Assembly (NCBI GenBank): GCA_003568415.1
Contig: PWXV01000292.1
Coordinates: 1 to 37,360, forward strand
DNA: 37,360 nt
Direction of reading: 5' to 3'
From: Ignavibacteriales bacterium
GTDB lineage: Bacteria; Bacteroidota; Ignavibacteria; T3Sed10-11
Position numbers and translations under genes: made by a program. Under the pieces are notes generated by a model that saw nothing but the letters and a program-made list of their open reading frames with translations, had not been told where the DNA came from and made no database searches. Shown one piece after another: positions 7,458 to 15,000 of this stretch (positions within the stretch are counted from its first letter, which is position 1; the number at the start of each line of letters is the position of its first letter).

Positions 7458-7991
7458 ATGATCGAACGTTGCCTTATAGGACTGCTGCTTACTCTCCTGG
7501 TTGGGGTGCCGGGTGAAGCGCAGCAGATTCTGAGAAATAAAATCCAGAATCCGTCGTTTGAATACTCCGGTCAGGATACAATCAGAGAACGCCCCGACGA
7601 ATCCTGGTCTTTTAAATCCGATAACGAAAATGTGATCGGCCGGGTTACTAGAAGCAGGGCAATCGATGGCTTCAGATCGTTTTTAATCAGAGCCGAAGAA
7701 CACCGCGGATTTCTCGAAAGTGATCCGTTTGAAGTTGATCGTTACGAACGGTACATGCTAAGTTTTGGAGTATGCGGCAATGGTATAATCGTTCCTGAAG
7801 TCCGTTGGTGGCGTGAACAAGATGATTCTCTTGCACTTTTAGAAAGTCAGTATCTTTCTACAGTATCAACAAGTGACGATTGGAGTGTACCGCAATATGA
7901 GGTAACCGCTCCTCGCCGTGCAACATCGGCATCCGTACGTTTTACTGTTTCAAAAGGGTATGTGTGGATTGACGATGTACGATTCAGGTAA
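7458..7991 (+). CDS. Exported protein with CBM-like jelly-roll domain
   Basis: A 177-aa protein with an N-terminal signal peptide (MIERCLIGLLLTLLVGVPG, cleavage likely after GEA). The mature part begins with the NPSFEYSG motif, the usual opening of carbohydrate-binding-module 4/9-like and related galactose-binding-like jelly-roll domains. It ends with SASVRFTVSKGYVWIDDVRF, the matching last strand (the 'VWIDDV' ending). No catalytic domain is attached, so it is a stand-alone binding domain or a divergent member. The gene follows anmK by 40 bases and precedes the DUF2279 gene by six. A ligand is not predictable. Confidence 0.6.
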   Translation: MIERCLIGLLLTLLVGVPGEAQQILRNKIQNPSFEYSGQDTIRERPDESWSFKSDNENVIGRVTRSRAIDGFRSFLIRAEEHRGFLESDPFEVDRYERYMLSFGVCGNGIIVPEVRWWREQDDSLALLESQYLSTVSTSDDWSVPQYEVTAPRRATSASVRFTVSKGYVWIDDVRFR

Positions 7992-7997
7992 TACTTT

Positions 7998-9023
7998 ATG
8001 AAATCAAAATTTTATTTACTACTTATTACACTTCTGTGCCTGCCAACCGCATTGCATTCACAATCGGATACAGGCAGCAGTTTCGTTAGCACTCCATCGA
8101 TGTATGCAATACACAGTGTAAAAATCGACCCGATGCCGGTTGAAAAAGAATTTACCCGTTTCAGTTTTAGCACACATCCCCTTGCCAGACCAATGTTACC
8201 AGACGGCTGGCAGATGTCGGACCACGTGAAAAACTTTCACCTGCAAAATACACCCAACCCATCGCGTGTAGCGTTTCTTGGCGGACTGACATTGTCAACC
8301 GGTTTATTGATCAATCATCAAATGCGCAATGCGTGGTGGAGCGGCGATCGGGGTCCATTTCACTATCGTGAGGCATTCGATTATGCCCGTAATATAGATA
8401 AACTGGGTCACGTATACGGCGGATATCTCGCGAGTTTTATATTTTCCCGGATGACAAACTGGACAGGCATCAATGAATCACGTTCAGTATGGTACGGTGC
8501 ATCTCTTGGTTTATTATTTCAACTATATATTGAGGTGCAGGATGGGTACTCAAAGCGATGGGGATTCGAACGATGGGACGCAATTGGCGATCTGATGGGA
8601 TCAGCACTGTTTGTTGCCCGATATTACTTCGAACCATTACAATACTTTCAGATGAAATTCAGTTATCTTCCGTCAGAACGACTGGATGATCGAGGAGGCA
8701 GAAGCGATGCCGCATGGGCTGAAAACTGGATTGACGATTATGAAGGACACACCTACTGGGTATCGTTCCGGGCCGGACAATTTGCTCACGATCATTTCGA
8801 TGCACCGGGCTGGATGCGTTTCTTCAACATAGCCGGGGGCTGGTCGTTAGGACCGATGCGAGAGCATACCGAATTTTATCTCGGTCTCGATTGGAACTTT
8901 GAGGCACTACCCGGAAGAAGCTGGCTGTTACGCAGATTGTGGGAAGGGCTTGATCATATCAGATTTCCTGCTCCTGCTGTCCGTGTCCGACCCGATGGAG
9001 TGTGGTATGGGATATATATATAA
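7998..9023 (+). CDS. YfiM/DUF2279 family exported protein
   Basis: A 341-aa protein with a signal peptide (MKSKFYLLLITLLCLPTALH, cleavage near SQ). Residues about 130-210 carry the DUF2279/YfiM pattern: DKLGHVYGGYLASFIFSR, then EVQDGYSKRWGFERWDAIGDLMGS, whose D.GYS..WGF...D...G motif is characteristic. Family members are predicted envelope proteins with short membrane-associated helices; I know no biochemical role. The C-terminal 130 residues (TYWVSFRAGQFAHDHF ... WYGIYI) are rich in aromatics and may form further membrane strands. It lies between the NPSFE protein gene and the multidrug-export-family gene. Confidence 0.78.
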   Translation: MKSKFYLLLITLLCLPTALHSQSDTGSSFVSTPSMYAIHSVKIDPMPVEKEFTRFSFSTHPLARPMLPDGWQMSDHVKNFHLQNTPNPSRVAFLGGLTLSTGLLINHQMRNAWWSGDRGPFHYREAFDYARNIDKLGHVYGGYLASFIFSRMTNWTGINESRSVWYGASLGLLFQLYIEVQDGYSKRWGFERWDAIGDLMGSALFVARYYFEPLQYFQMKFSYLPSERLDDRGGRSDAAWAENWIDDYEGHTYWVSFRAGQFAHDHFDAPGWMRFFNIAGGWSLGPMREHTEFYLGLDWNFEALPGRSWLLRRLWEGLDHIRFPAPAVRVRPDGVWYGIYI

Positions 9024-9059
9024 TGTACGGTTTTCAGTTTTTATTTTTCAGTTGATACC

Positions 9060-9533
9060 ATGTGGGAATATATCCTTATCTTCCTTCTCTCCGCAACACC
9101 ATGGGTTGAAATTCTGTTCGTCATTCCTCCTGCTATTGCAGCCGGTTTACCTCCTTTAGCAGTAGCTGTCGTTGCTTTTATAGGTAACTTTCTCCCGATA
9201 CTCGGCATAGTATATTTATATGAAAAGTGGGAGCAATGGCGAGACGCAGGAAGAAAACAAAAAGGTTTTCAACAAAACGTTCCAAACAGTAGTAGCCAGG
9301 GTTCACGTAGGAGGAAGTTAGGACGAAAGATCTGGGAGAAATACGGACTACCCGGATTAGCATTACTTGCGCCGATTGTGACAGGAGTTCATCTTGCAGC
9401 AATCATCGCTTTGCTCACAAAAACATCACGCAGTTCAATACTATTCTGGATGTTCTGGAGTTTGTTACTATGGACAGGCATACTCACTGCGGGCACACAC
9501 TACGGGCTCGATTTTTTGGGACTTACATTTTAA
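9060..9533 (+). CDS. Small multi-drug export family membrane protein
   Basis: A 157-aa integral membrane protein of the Sm_multidrug_ex type. It opens with WEYILIFLLSATPWVEILFV and a second hydrophobic stretch (PPLAVAVVAFIGNFLPILGI), followed by a basic, Ser-rich cytoplasmic loop (residues 62-91). It continues with the family hallmark EKYGLPGLALLAPIVTGVHL and two more hydrophobic segments. The family name is historical and export activity is poorly supported, so I assign no substrate. It begins 36 bases after the DUF2279 gene and is probably the last gene of the anmK unit. Confidence 0.78.
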   Translation: MWEYILIFLLSATPWVEILFVIPPAIAAGLPPLAVAVVAFIGNFLPILGIVYLYEKWEQWRDAGRKQKGFQQNVPNSSSQGSRRRKLGRKIWEKYGLPGLALLAPIVTGVHLAAIIALLTKTSRSSILFWMFWSLLLWTGILTAGTHYGLDFLGLTF

Positions 9534-9538
9534 TAGTG

Positions 9539-9649
9539 TCACTCCCCTTCCTCACGGGTTAGATAAGAATGTATAAATGCCAGTGCAATAATCGCCCCCG
9601 GTAAAAGAAAAAGAATGACATATGTAGAAATAAAACTATCCATGATCAT
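9539..9649 (-). CDS. Candidate 34-36 aa single-pass membrane microprotein
   Basis: An open frame on the minus strand from ATG 9649 (or ATG 9643) to TGA at 9539-9541. It encodes a classic single-pass microprotein: a short polar N-terminus (MDSFISTY), one uninterrupted hydrophobic helix of about 17 residues (VILFLLPGAIIALAFI) with a helix-bending PG, then HSYLTREEGE with an acidic end. Such proportions resemble small accessory subunits of membrane complexes, but I recognise no family. It starts five bases beyond the stop of the multidrug-export gene on the opposite strand and would share the 9650-9797 promoter gap with the divergent gene at 9798. No ribosome binding site is evident, so this is a coding-potential call only. 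Confidence 0.4.
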   Translation of the reverse strand: MIMDSFISTYVILFLLPGAIIALAFIHSYLTREEGE

Positions 9650-9797
9650 AATAGTATGATATATACAAAGTATACCAATTAGTGTACATACTTACAATGA
9701 AAAATGCAATTATCTGGTATAGCAATTTAGTACAAATTTATGTATATTTTCCGACAAATAGTAACTTCCCCAATCTAATAGAGAGAGCTCCTGCTTT

Positions 9798-10163
9798 ATG
9801 GCAAAACTAACAATAGTTTTAAGTATAATCTTCATCCTACTTGGATTAATTGCTTATTTCGGACTGAGTGCTGAGAGTGTAACCGCCTTAATTCCAACAT
9901 TTTTTGGTATACCATTTTTAATTCTTGGTCTGCTCGCCCAAAACGAGAACTATTACAAACATGCCATGCACGGAGCAGCAGCTCTGGCACTCATTGGTTT
10001 TCTTGGAACTATCAACGGATTATTCCAATTCATATCGATGTTAACCGGCACACAAGTGGAACGGGCTGAGGCAGTAACCGTTCAGGCATTGATGGCAATA
10101 CTTTGTTTGTTCTTTGTAATCCTCTCCGTAAAATCGTTCATCGAAGCACGAAGAGCAAAATAA
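9798..10163 (+). CDS. Small four-helix membrane protein, unknown function
   Basis: A 121-aa very hydrophobic protein with four predicted membrane helices: TIVLSIIFILLGLIAYFGL (residues 4-22), LIPTFFGIPFLILGLLA, AALALIGFLGTINGLFQFI and MAILCLFFVILSVKSFI, ending in a basic EARRAK tail. A purine-rich GAGAGAGC lies about ten bases before the ATG. I recognise no named family; it resembles short uncharacterised membrane proteins. It is a single-gene unit between the microprotein candidate and the receptor gene. Confidence 0.65.
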   Translation: MAKLTIVLSIIFILLGLIAYFGLSAESVTALIPTFFGIPFLILGLLAQNENYYKHAMHGAAALALIGFLGTINGLFQFISMLTGTQVERAEAVTVQALMAILCLFFVILSVKSFIEARRAK

Positions 10164-10469
10164 GTTTAATTGCGAATGCACGTAAGCCATTATATATTAA
10201 TTAGTTACGTCATTTTTCGAATTAACAATAACTTAATAAATTACTCTTGTTTTTTTAGGAATTGTTCTGTAGCTTTATCAATTAGTAATAGCAGTTCTGA
10301 TAGTTTAATGTGGCAAGCTTTCTCGTCGCATAGAACCATCTCACTATAAACGTAGAGTTAAATTAATTCCGAAAACTATCCGTTTGCAGTATCAAGACTT
10401 ACATACTGCAGACAATAACGTACATCTATTATATCCAGTAACTATACATTAACAAAAAGGAGCTATACT
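10164..10469. other. 306-bp gap upstream of the receptor gene
   Basis: An AT-rich gap with no coding sequence. It must hold the promoter of the Oar-like receptor. The clear elements are the inverted repeat at 10385-10410 and the ribosome binding site AAAGGAG at 10457-10463. A TTG followed 20 bases later by TAGCTTTA near 10250-10280 loosely resembles the Bacteroidota promoter form TTG-N19/20-TAnnTTTG, but it is about 190 bases from the ATG and I do not rely on it. ACGTAA near 10180 and TTACGT near 10205 form a short inverted repeat too weak to call a terminator. Confidence 0.4.
10385..10410. promoter_or_regulatory. Operator-like inverted repeat before receptor gene
   Basis: TGCAGTAT (10385-10392) and ATACTGCA (10403-10410) are exact inverted repeats with a 10-base spacer, so the half-site centres are 18 bases apart. 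It lies 60 bases before the ATG of the receptor gene. The geometry fits a dimeric regulator binding site; the RNA could also form an 8-bp hairpin in the leader. Confidence 0.4.
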
Positions 10470-13400
10470 ATGCAAGTCTCTTTACCCCGTTTTCTCGGGA
10501 TATCATTGCTCGCCTTTGTGATTCTGCTTGCAGCAGGAGAAATTGTGCTTGCACAGGGTGTCACAACGGCAGCAATCCACGGAACGGTACACGACCAGGA
10601 CGGGAACCCGCTTCCGGGAGCCAATGTCGTCGCCGTACACGTTCCAACCGGTTCGACCTACGGCGCAAGCACCAGGACCGACGGCAATTACAGGATTCCC
10701 AATATGCGTGTAGGCGGGCCGTATACGATTACCTTTTCTTTTGTAGGTCATCGCTCGCATGTTGTCGAGGATGTATATCTGACGCTGGGGGATACATATA
10801 ACCAACGGGCGACCCTAACCTCAGAAGCTATCGAGCTGGGAGATATTGTTGTTACGGCGCTTGAAGACCGGATATTCAATCAGGAGAGAACAGGCGCTTC
10901 GACAAATATCACCTCCGATAGAATTCTTAATTTACCCACCATTGACAGATCGATCAACGACCTGACAAGACTAACCCCGCAAAGCAGCGGCACCAGTTTC
11001 GCGGGACGTGACCAGCGTTTTAACAATTATACTATAGATGGTAACGTTTATAATAACAATTTTGGATTAGGAACTTCTCAGTTTGCCGGAGGAAATCCGG
11101 TAAGCCTGGATGTTATAGAAGAGATTCAAATTAATCTTGCACCTTATGACGTACGTCAGGGCGGTTTTACAGGTGCAAGCGTTAATGCAATCACCAAAAG
11201 CGGTACAAACACCTATCGTGGTACTCTTTATCAATACTATCGAAATCAGGACCTTGTCGGTGATAAAATCGGCGACAATGAATTAAACATTGCAGATTCT
11301 TTTACATCGGTGCGGGGTGTATCAGTCGGCGGACCGATTATGAGAGACAGATTATTCTTCTTTGCTTCCGTTGAACAGGAAGAAGCAGACAATCCGGGAG
11401 ATAATCGACTTGCTTTAAGATCGGGTCAAACTCCCGATGGAGCACAGATTTCAAGGGTACCGATCGAACAGGCAGAGTTTGTTAGAGATCAGATGTCTGC
11501 TAATTATGGTTATAATACCGGTAGTTTTGAAAGTATCCCATTCGGCGATGAAGCACTCCGGTTAAACTTCCGGGTTGACTGGAATATCAATAATAACCAT
11601 CGTGCAATGGTACGATTTAACAGATATGATGCATTTAACGATGTTACAATCAACGGAAATAGTATCCGTGGTTTCCCAGCTTCCGAACGGTACCGCCATA
11701 CCAACAGGTTTGGACCGGAAGCGATAACCTTCCGCAACGGTCATTATTCAGTTGACAATATAATCACCTCGATTGTCGGTGAGGTAAACTCAATAATAAG
11801 TGAGAATCTTGCCAACAGTTTCAATGTCGGGTATACCTGGATCACCGATCCGCAAAGAAGTGTACCTGGTGGTGATACATTCCCGATGATCGAAGTACTT
11901 GAACCGGACGAAGGTGGTACGTTACTCTATTATATGTCAATGGGCAATGAACTCTTTACCGTAGGTAATTTATTGGAAAATGATGTTCTGAGCATTTCAA
12001 ATACTCTTACCTACTTTACCGGAAGACATACCATTACCGCAGGTGCAAGTTTTGAATATATGACATTTGCAAACGCGTTTAACCCTGTTTGGAATTCATG
12101 GTACCGGTATCAATCATACGATGACTTCGTTCGTTCCGTAATCCAACAGGATCTGAGCGTACGTCCGTCACACTTTGCTATCGGTTTTACCTATGATGAA
12201 AATAATCCGACAACACTCCCTCTTGATGAAGTTAACTTTGCTCAGCTTGGGTTGTATGTTCAGGATGAATTCCAGGTAAATCCAAATCTGAGATTGACTG
12301 CTGGATTACGAATCGATCTGCCATTTTATCCGGTAGATGCACCAAGAAACCCGGCGGTTGAAGCTATGAATCTCTCTATTCCAAATCCACAAGGCGGTAG
12401 CAATATTACACCCGATGTAAGTGAATTCCCGAGTATGAATCCGCTTATCTCCCCACGTATCGGGTTTAACTGGGATGTACGGGGTGATAGACAAACTCAG
12501 CTCCGCGGTGGAACAGGCGTATTCTCAGGACGTCTTCCGTTCGTCTGGATTTCAAACCAGATCAATGCCAACGGTGTCATGAGAGGTCAGCGCGGATATT
12601 TTGCAGACGATTGGGGTGTTGATGGCAATCCTGAATGGGAAGGATTTCAACCGGATGTAAATTATTACCGGCCGGATCCCGCAACATTGGATGCCGAAAT
12701 TCCAAACCAGATCAACATTACTGCGGATGATTTCCGTCTGCCACAAGTCTGGAGATCTAATATTGCTATCGACCAGATGCTCCCGTATGATATTGTCGGT
12801 ACCGCAGAGCTTATATATTCGGTTGATTTCAACAGTCCGCTCGCTGTCAACCTTGCTAACCAACCGACCGGCCAGGTTGTGAGTGTAGCAGGCCATGATT
12901 ACCCGCTCTATACACAATCATTACCGGGCGCAGAGGGAACACCTTTACGAGAAGTTTATTATTTGACTAACATCGACAAAGGTTCCTATATATCGCTTAA
13001 TCTCGGTCTCGAAAAAATGTTCGACTTCGGATTGTTTACAAGCATCAATTACACAATGAGTCGTTCCCGTGAATATGGTCTTATTGGCGGCTCACAGGCA
13101 CAATCACTCTGGCCGGATGTTGTGAGAAGAGATCGGAACGATCCTGAATTAGGCTTTTCGAGATTCGATCAGCCCAATAAAATTGTCGCTCAGGTAGCTT
13201 ACGATACACGAGTATTCAGCAGAGATTATCTGACGAGAATATCTTTCCTCTATATCGGCAATGAATGGGGCAGATACAGCTATACCTATTCGGGCGCCTT
13301 CGGCGACGGTAGCCTTCGTCTGATGCATGTACCCCGAAATATTGAGGAGGCCCAGCTCGTCGAAAGAGAAGACGGAATGTCGGTAGATGATCAGTGGGCC

Positions 13401-13787
13401 GCTCTCGATGCATTCATTAACCAGGATCCTTACTTAAGCAACATGCGCGGTGAGATAACTGAAAGAAACGGCGCCAAATTACCCTGGGTGCATCGTGTCG
13501 ACATGAGGATCTCTCAGGATTTAAGCATATTCGGTGCACACAAATTACAGCTGACATTTGATGTGCTAAATCTGACCAACCTTCTAAATAGTGAATGGGG
13601 TGTATCCCAGTCACCGGTACAGTCGAGCTTGTTGAACTTTGCTGGTGCTGATGAGAACGGTAATGCAACCTTTACTCTAAATAATGCACCCGGCTCGGAT
13701 TCACCTCCGACTGAAAGCTTCAGAAGAAATATAAGCATTGCTAATACCTGGAGTGCTCAGTTCGGTGTACGGTATATATTTAACTAA
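10470..13787 (+). CDS. Oar-like TonB-dependent outer membrane receptor
   Basis: A 1105-aa outer-membrane protein. A signal peptide (residues 1-29, ending EIVLAQG) is followed by a carboxypeptidase-regulatory-like domain at about 32-115 (AIHGTVHDQDGNPLPGANVV ... TDGNYRIPNMRVGGPYTITF). A plug-like region comes next (ELGDIVVTA, then SINDLTRLTPQSSGT, NYTIDGNVYNNNFG and GGFTGASVNAITKSGTN), then a large beta-barrel ending with VRYIF. This layout matches the Oar (Myxococcus) group of TonB-dependent receptor-like proteins. The ligand is not predictable and no SusD-like partner is adjacent. A strong ribosome binding site (AAGGAG) precedes the ATG. The gene stands alone between an inverted-repeat leader and an intrinsic terminator, as expected for a highly expressed single gene. 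Confidence 0.9.
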   Translation: MQVSLPRFLGISLLAFVILLAAGEIVLAQGVTTAAIHGTVHDQDGNPLPGANVVAVHVPTGSTYGASTRTDGNYRIPNMRVGGPYTITFSFVGHRSHVVEDVYLTLGDTYNQRATLTSEAIELGDIVVTALEDRIFNQERTGASTNITSDRILNLPTIDRSINDLTRLTPQSSGTSFAGRDQRFNNYTIDGNVYNNNFGLGTSQFAGGNPVSLDVIEEIQINLAPYDVRQGGFTGASVNAITKSGTNTYRGTLYQYYRNQDLVGDKIGDNELNIADSFTSVRGVSVGGPIMRDRLFFFASVEQEEADNPGDNRLALRSGQTPDGAQISRVPIEQAEFVRDQMSANYGYNTGSFESIPFGDEALRLNFRVDWNINNNHRAMVRFNRYDAFNDVTINGNSIRGFPASERYRHTNRFGPEAITFRNGHYSVDNIITSIVGEVNSIISENLANSFNVGYTWITDPQRSVPGGDTFPMIEVLEPDEGGTLLYYMSMGNELFTVGNLLENDVLSISNTLTYFTGRHTITAGASFEYMTFANAFNPVWNSWYRYQSYDDFVRSVIQQDLSVRPSHFAIGFTYDENNPTTLPLDEVNFAQLGLYVQDEFQVNPNLRLTAGLRIDLPFYPVDAPRNPAVEAMNLSIPNPQGGSNITPDVSEFPSMNPLISPRIGFNWDVRGDRQTQLRGGTGVFSGRLPFVWISNQINANGVMRGQRGYFADDWGVDGNPEWEGFQPDVNYYRPDPATLDAEIPNQINITADDFRLPQVWRSNIAIDQMLPYDIVGTAELIYSVDFNSPLAVNLANQPTGQVVSVAGHDYPLYTQSLPGAEGTPLREVYYLTNIDKGSYISLNLGLEKMFDFGLFTSINYTMSRSREYGLIGGSQAQSLWPDVVRRDRNDPELGFSRFDQPNKIVAQVAYDTRVFSRDYLTRISFLYIGNEWGRYSYTYSGAFGDGSLRLMHVPRNIEEAQLVEREDGMSVDDQWAALDAFINQDPYLSNMRGEITERNGAKLPWVHRVDMRISQDLSIFGAHKLQLTFDVLNLTNLLNSEWGVSQSPVQSSLLNFAGADENGNATFTLNNAPGSDSPPTESFRRNISIANTWSAQFGVRYIFN

Positions 13788-13814
13788 TCAATAGCAATTG
13801 ATTAAATTAAATCG

Positions 13815-13848
13815 AGCGCATAGTCCGCAAGGGCTATGCGCTTTTTTT
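13815..13848 (+). terminator. Intrinsic terminator after the receptor gene
   Basis: AGCGCATAG (from 13815) pairs with CTATGCGCT (13834-13842). TCC/GGG extends the stem by three pairs, one of them T-G, around a GCAA tetraloop, and seven T residues follow at 13842-13848. It lies about 30 bases after the receptor stop. Confidence 0.93.
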
Positions 13849-13860
13849 ATTTCACTCAAT

Positions 13861-14562
13861 TCACCTTTTGAATCGATCACGTAATTCTGTGATATATAAT
13901 TCAAGTTCATCCCTTACTTCTTTTCCTCGGCGATAGTATTCATCGTACACATCCCTGTCGATAATCCCTTCTTCAAGCATTATATCCAAAGCATTCAACA
14001 TACGGTTTGCCGCGGCAAGTCCTCGCTTGCAATTAGCAATATTACCGCCGAGAAATTGCATTTCGAATCCCATCGCATATCCGCCCGCGATCTTTGCGGC
14101 GGGTAGTATCGCCGCACCGATAAATTCAGATATAACTTCTTCACGTCGATTCTCACCGATTTGTTTTACGAGCTTATGTGCATCGAGACTGTACTGATAC
14201 GCTTTTTGATACACGGGAAGATCCTTTACGGAATCAGCATCGTCTTCTTTATAACCGGTTGATTGTTTCCATTCATCACCTTCGTCGATATCCTCGTCAT
14301 AGATACCATCCATATCCTCGTCCTCATCATCCGGAATGTCCCCGCGTTCGAGGGCTTCGAGATCTTCGAGCAGATCATCCCATCCCATTTCCTTTGCAAT
14401 GATCTTATCACGGTCGGGATGATCCATATATTTTTCTAATAATTGACGGTATTTCTCCGAACGCATATCGGACTGCTGTTTAAAACGCTCCCATCGATAT
14501 TCATCCCAGATTTCATCGTCATCTTCGTATTCAAAGTCAAAGGGTTCATTCGGTTCAGCCAT
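13861..14562 (-). CDS. Acidic protein with S23/bAvd-like four-helix bundle
   Basis: A 233-aa protein. Residues 1-110 are strongly acidic and likely unstructured (FDFEYEDDDEIWDEY, DIPDDEDEDMDGIYDEDIDE). Residues about 113-233 resemble the S23 / four-helix-bundle family encoded by 23S rRNA intervening sequences and by bAvd: DLPVYQKAYQYSLDAHKLV corresponds to the usual DL.VWQ.A..L....Y..., GAAILPAAKIAGGYAMGF to RAA.SI.ANIAEG, and a final YDEYYRRGKEVRDELELYI helix follows. Family members are usually about 120 aa without an acidic arm. There is no rRNA gene here, so it is not an rRNA-insert protein in this location. A strong GGAGGA ribosome binding site (14571-14576) supports the start. The function is unknown. 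Confidence 0.6.
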   Translation of the reverse strand: MAEPNEPFDFEYEDDDEIWDEYRWERFKQQSDMRSEKYRQLLEKYMDHPDRDKIIAKEMGWDDLLEDLEALERGDIPDDEDEDMDGIYDEDIDEGDEWKQSTGYKEDDADSVKDLPVYQKAYQYSLDAHKLVKQIGENRREEVISEFIGAAILPAAKIAGGYAMGFEMQFLGGNIANCKRGLAAANRMLNALDIMLEEGIIDRDVYDEYYRRGKEVRDELELYITELRDRFKR

Positions 14563-14679
14563 GAGCGATTTCCTCCGTGTTTATGGTTTATCGATTATTT
14601 GAAATTTATGATTTCAACATACCAGTGTCAACACGTTCGGGAAAATACATTTTCCCCTGACTTGCATTCCTCGACTCCG

Positions 14680-14848
14680 CTGCCAATGACATGGTAACCA
14701 TCGCTATCACCCCTCCCCGACTAGTCGCGGCTGCTGCTAATGACAGACTTTGCGCAAACCGCTAACGCCTCATCCCCCGACCCCTTCTCCGCTCAGGCGG
14801 AGAAGGGGAGTCAGAAGCGTAACAAGTTTCTGCTAATGTCATTGGCAG
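14680..14848. repeat. 169-bp MITE-like element with 13-bp inverted ends
   Basis: CTGCCAATGACAT at 14680-14692 and its exact complement ATGTCATTGGCAG at 14836-14848 bound a GC-richer segment that carries a central 12-bp hairpin. A related word, CTGCTAATGACA, occurs inside near 14732. No target-site duplication is visible on the flanks and there is no transposase, so the MITE label is descriptive. Confidence 0.4.
14781..14808. repeat. 12-bp perfect hairpin with TCAG loop
   Basis: CCCCTTCTCCGC (14781-14792) and GCGGAGAAGGGG (14797-14808) are perfect complements around TCAG. Sequences of this look are common dispersed REP-like repeats in bacterial genomes. There is no T tract on either side, so it is not an intrinsic terminator. 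Confidence 0.6.
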
Positions 14849-14854
14849 TTATTG

Positions 14855-14878
14855 ATTATTCCGACATGTCGGAATAAT
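14855..14878. repeat. 24-bp perfect palindrome
   Basis: The half-site ATTATTCCGACA is followed directly by its exact complement, giving uninterrupted dyad symmetry over 24 bases centred on ACATGT. It is about 300 bases before the acidic gene's start and about 120 bases after the phoR stop. There is no T tract on either strand. It could be an operator or a bidirectional transcript 3'-end structure. Confidence 0.6.
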
Positions 14879-15000
14879 TTATCAGTTAATGACATATAGT
14901 AAATGACTAACTTATTGCAAGCTATTTACGGCTTACCGGGGGGGCAGGAGGCAAACAATCAACATCACCAATTAGAACATTATATACGCTTGAATATCCC

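Larger units (their letters stand above)
14563..15000. other. 438-bp gap rich in palindromes
   Basis: The gap lies upstream of the acidic S23-like gene and downstream of phoR, both on the minus strand. No credible coding sequence is present. It contains a 13-bp inverted repeat pair (14680-14692 / 14836-14848), a 12-bp hairpin inside it (14781-14808), a 24-bp perfect palindrome (14855-14878) and recurring AATGACA words (14685, 14738, 14888 on plus; 14837 on minus). The base composition of 14700-14820 is more GC-rich than its surroundings, as expected for an inserted repeat element. Confidence 0.6.

Noticed and set aside
14781-14808. Intrinsic terminator for the phoR transcript
   Set aside because: A perfect stem but no T tract in either direction, and it lies about 200 bases beyond the stop.
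14680-14900. Pho box upstream of the acidic gene, because TGTCAT-like words recur next to phoBR
   Set aside because: Pho boxes are direct repeats at 11-base spacing; these words are 50 bases or more apart and in mixed orientation.
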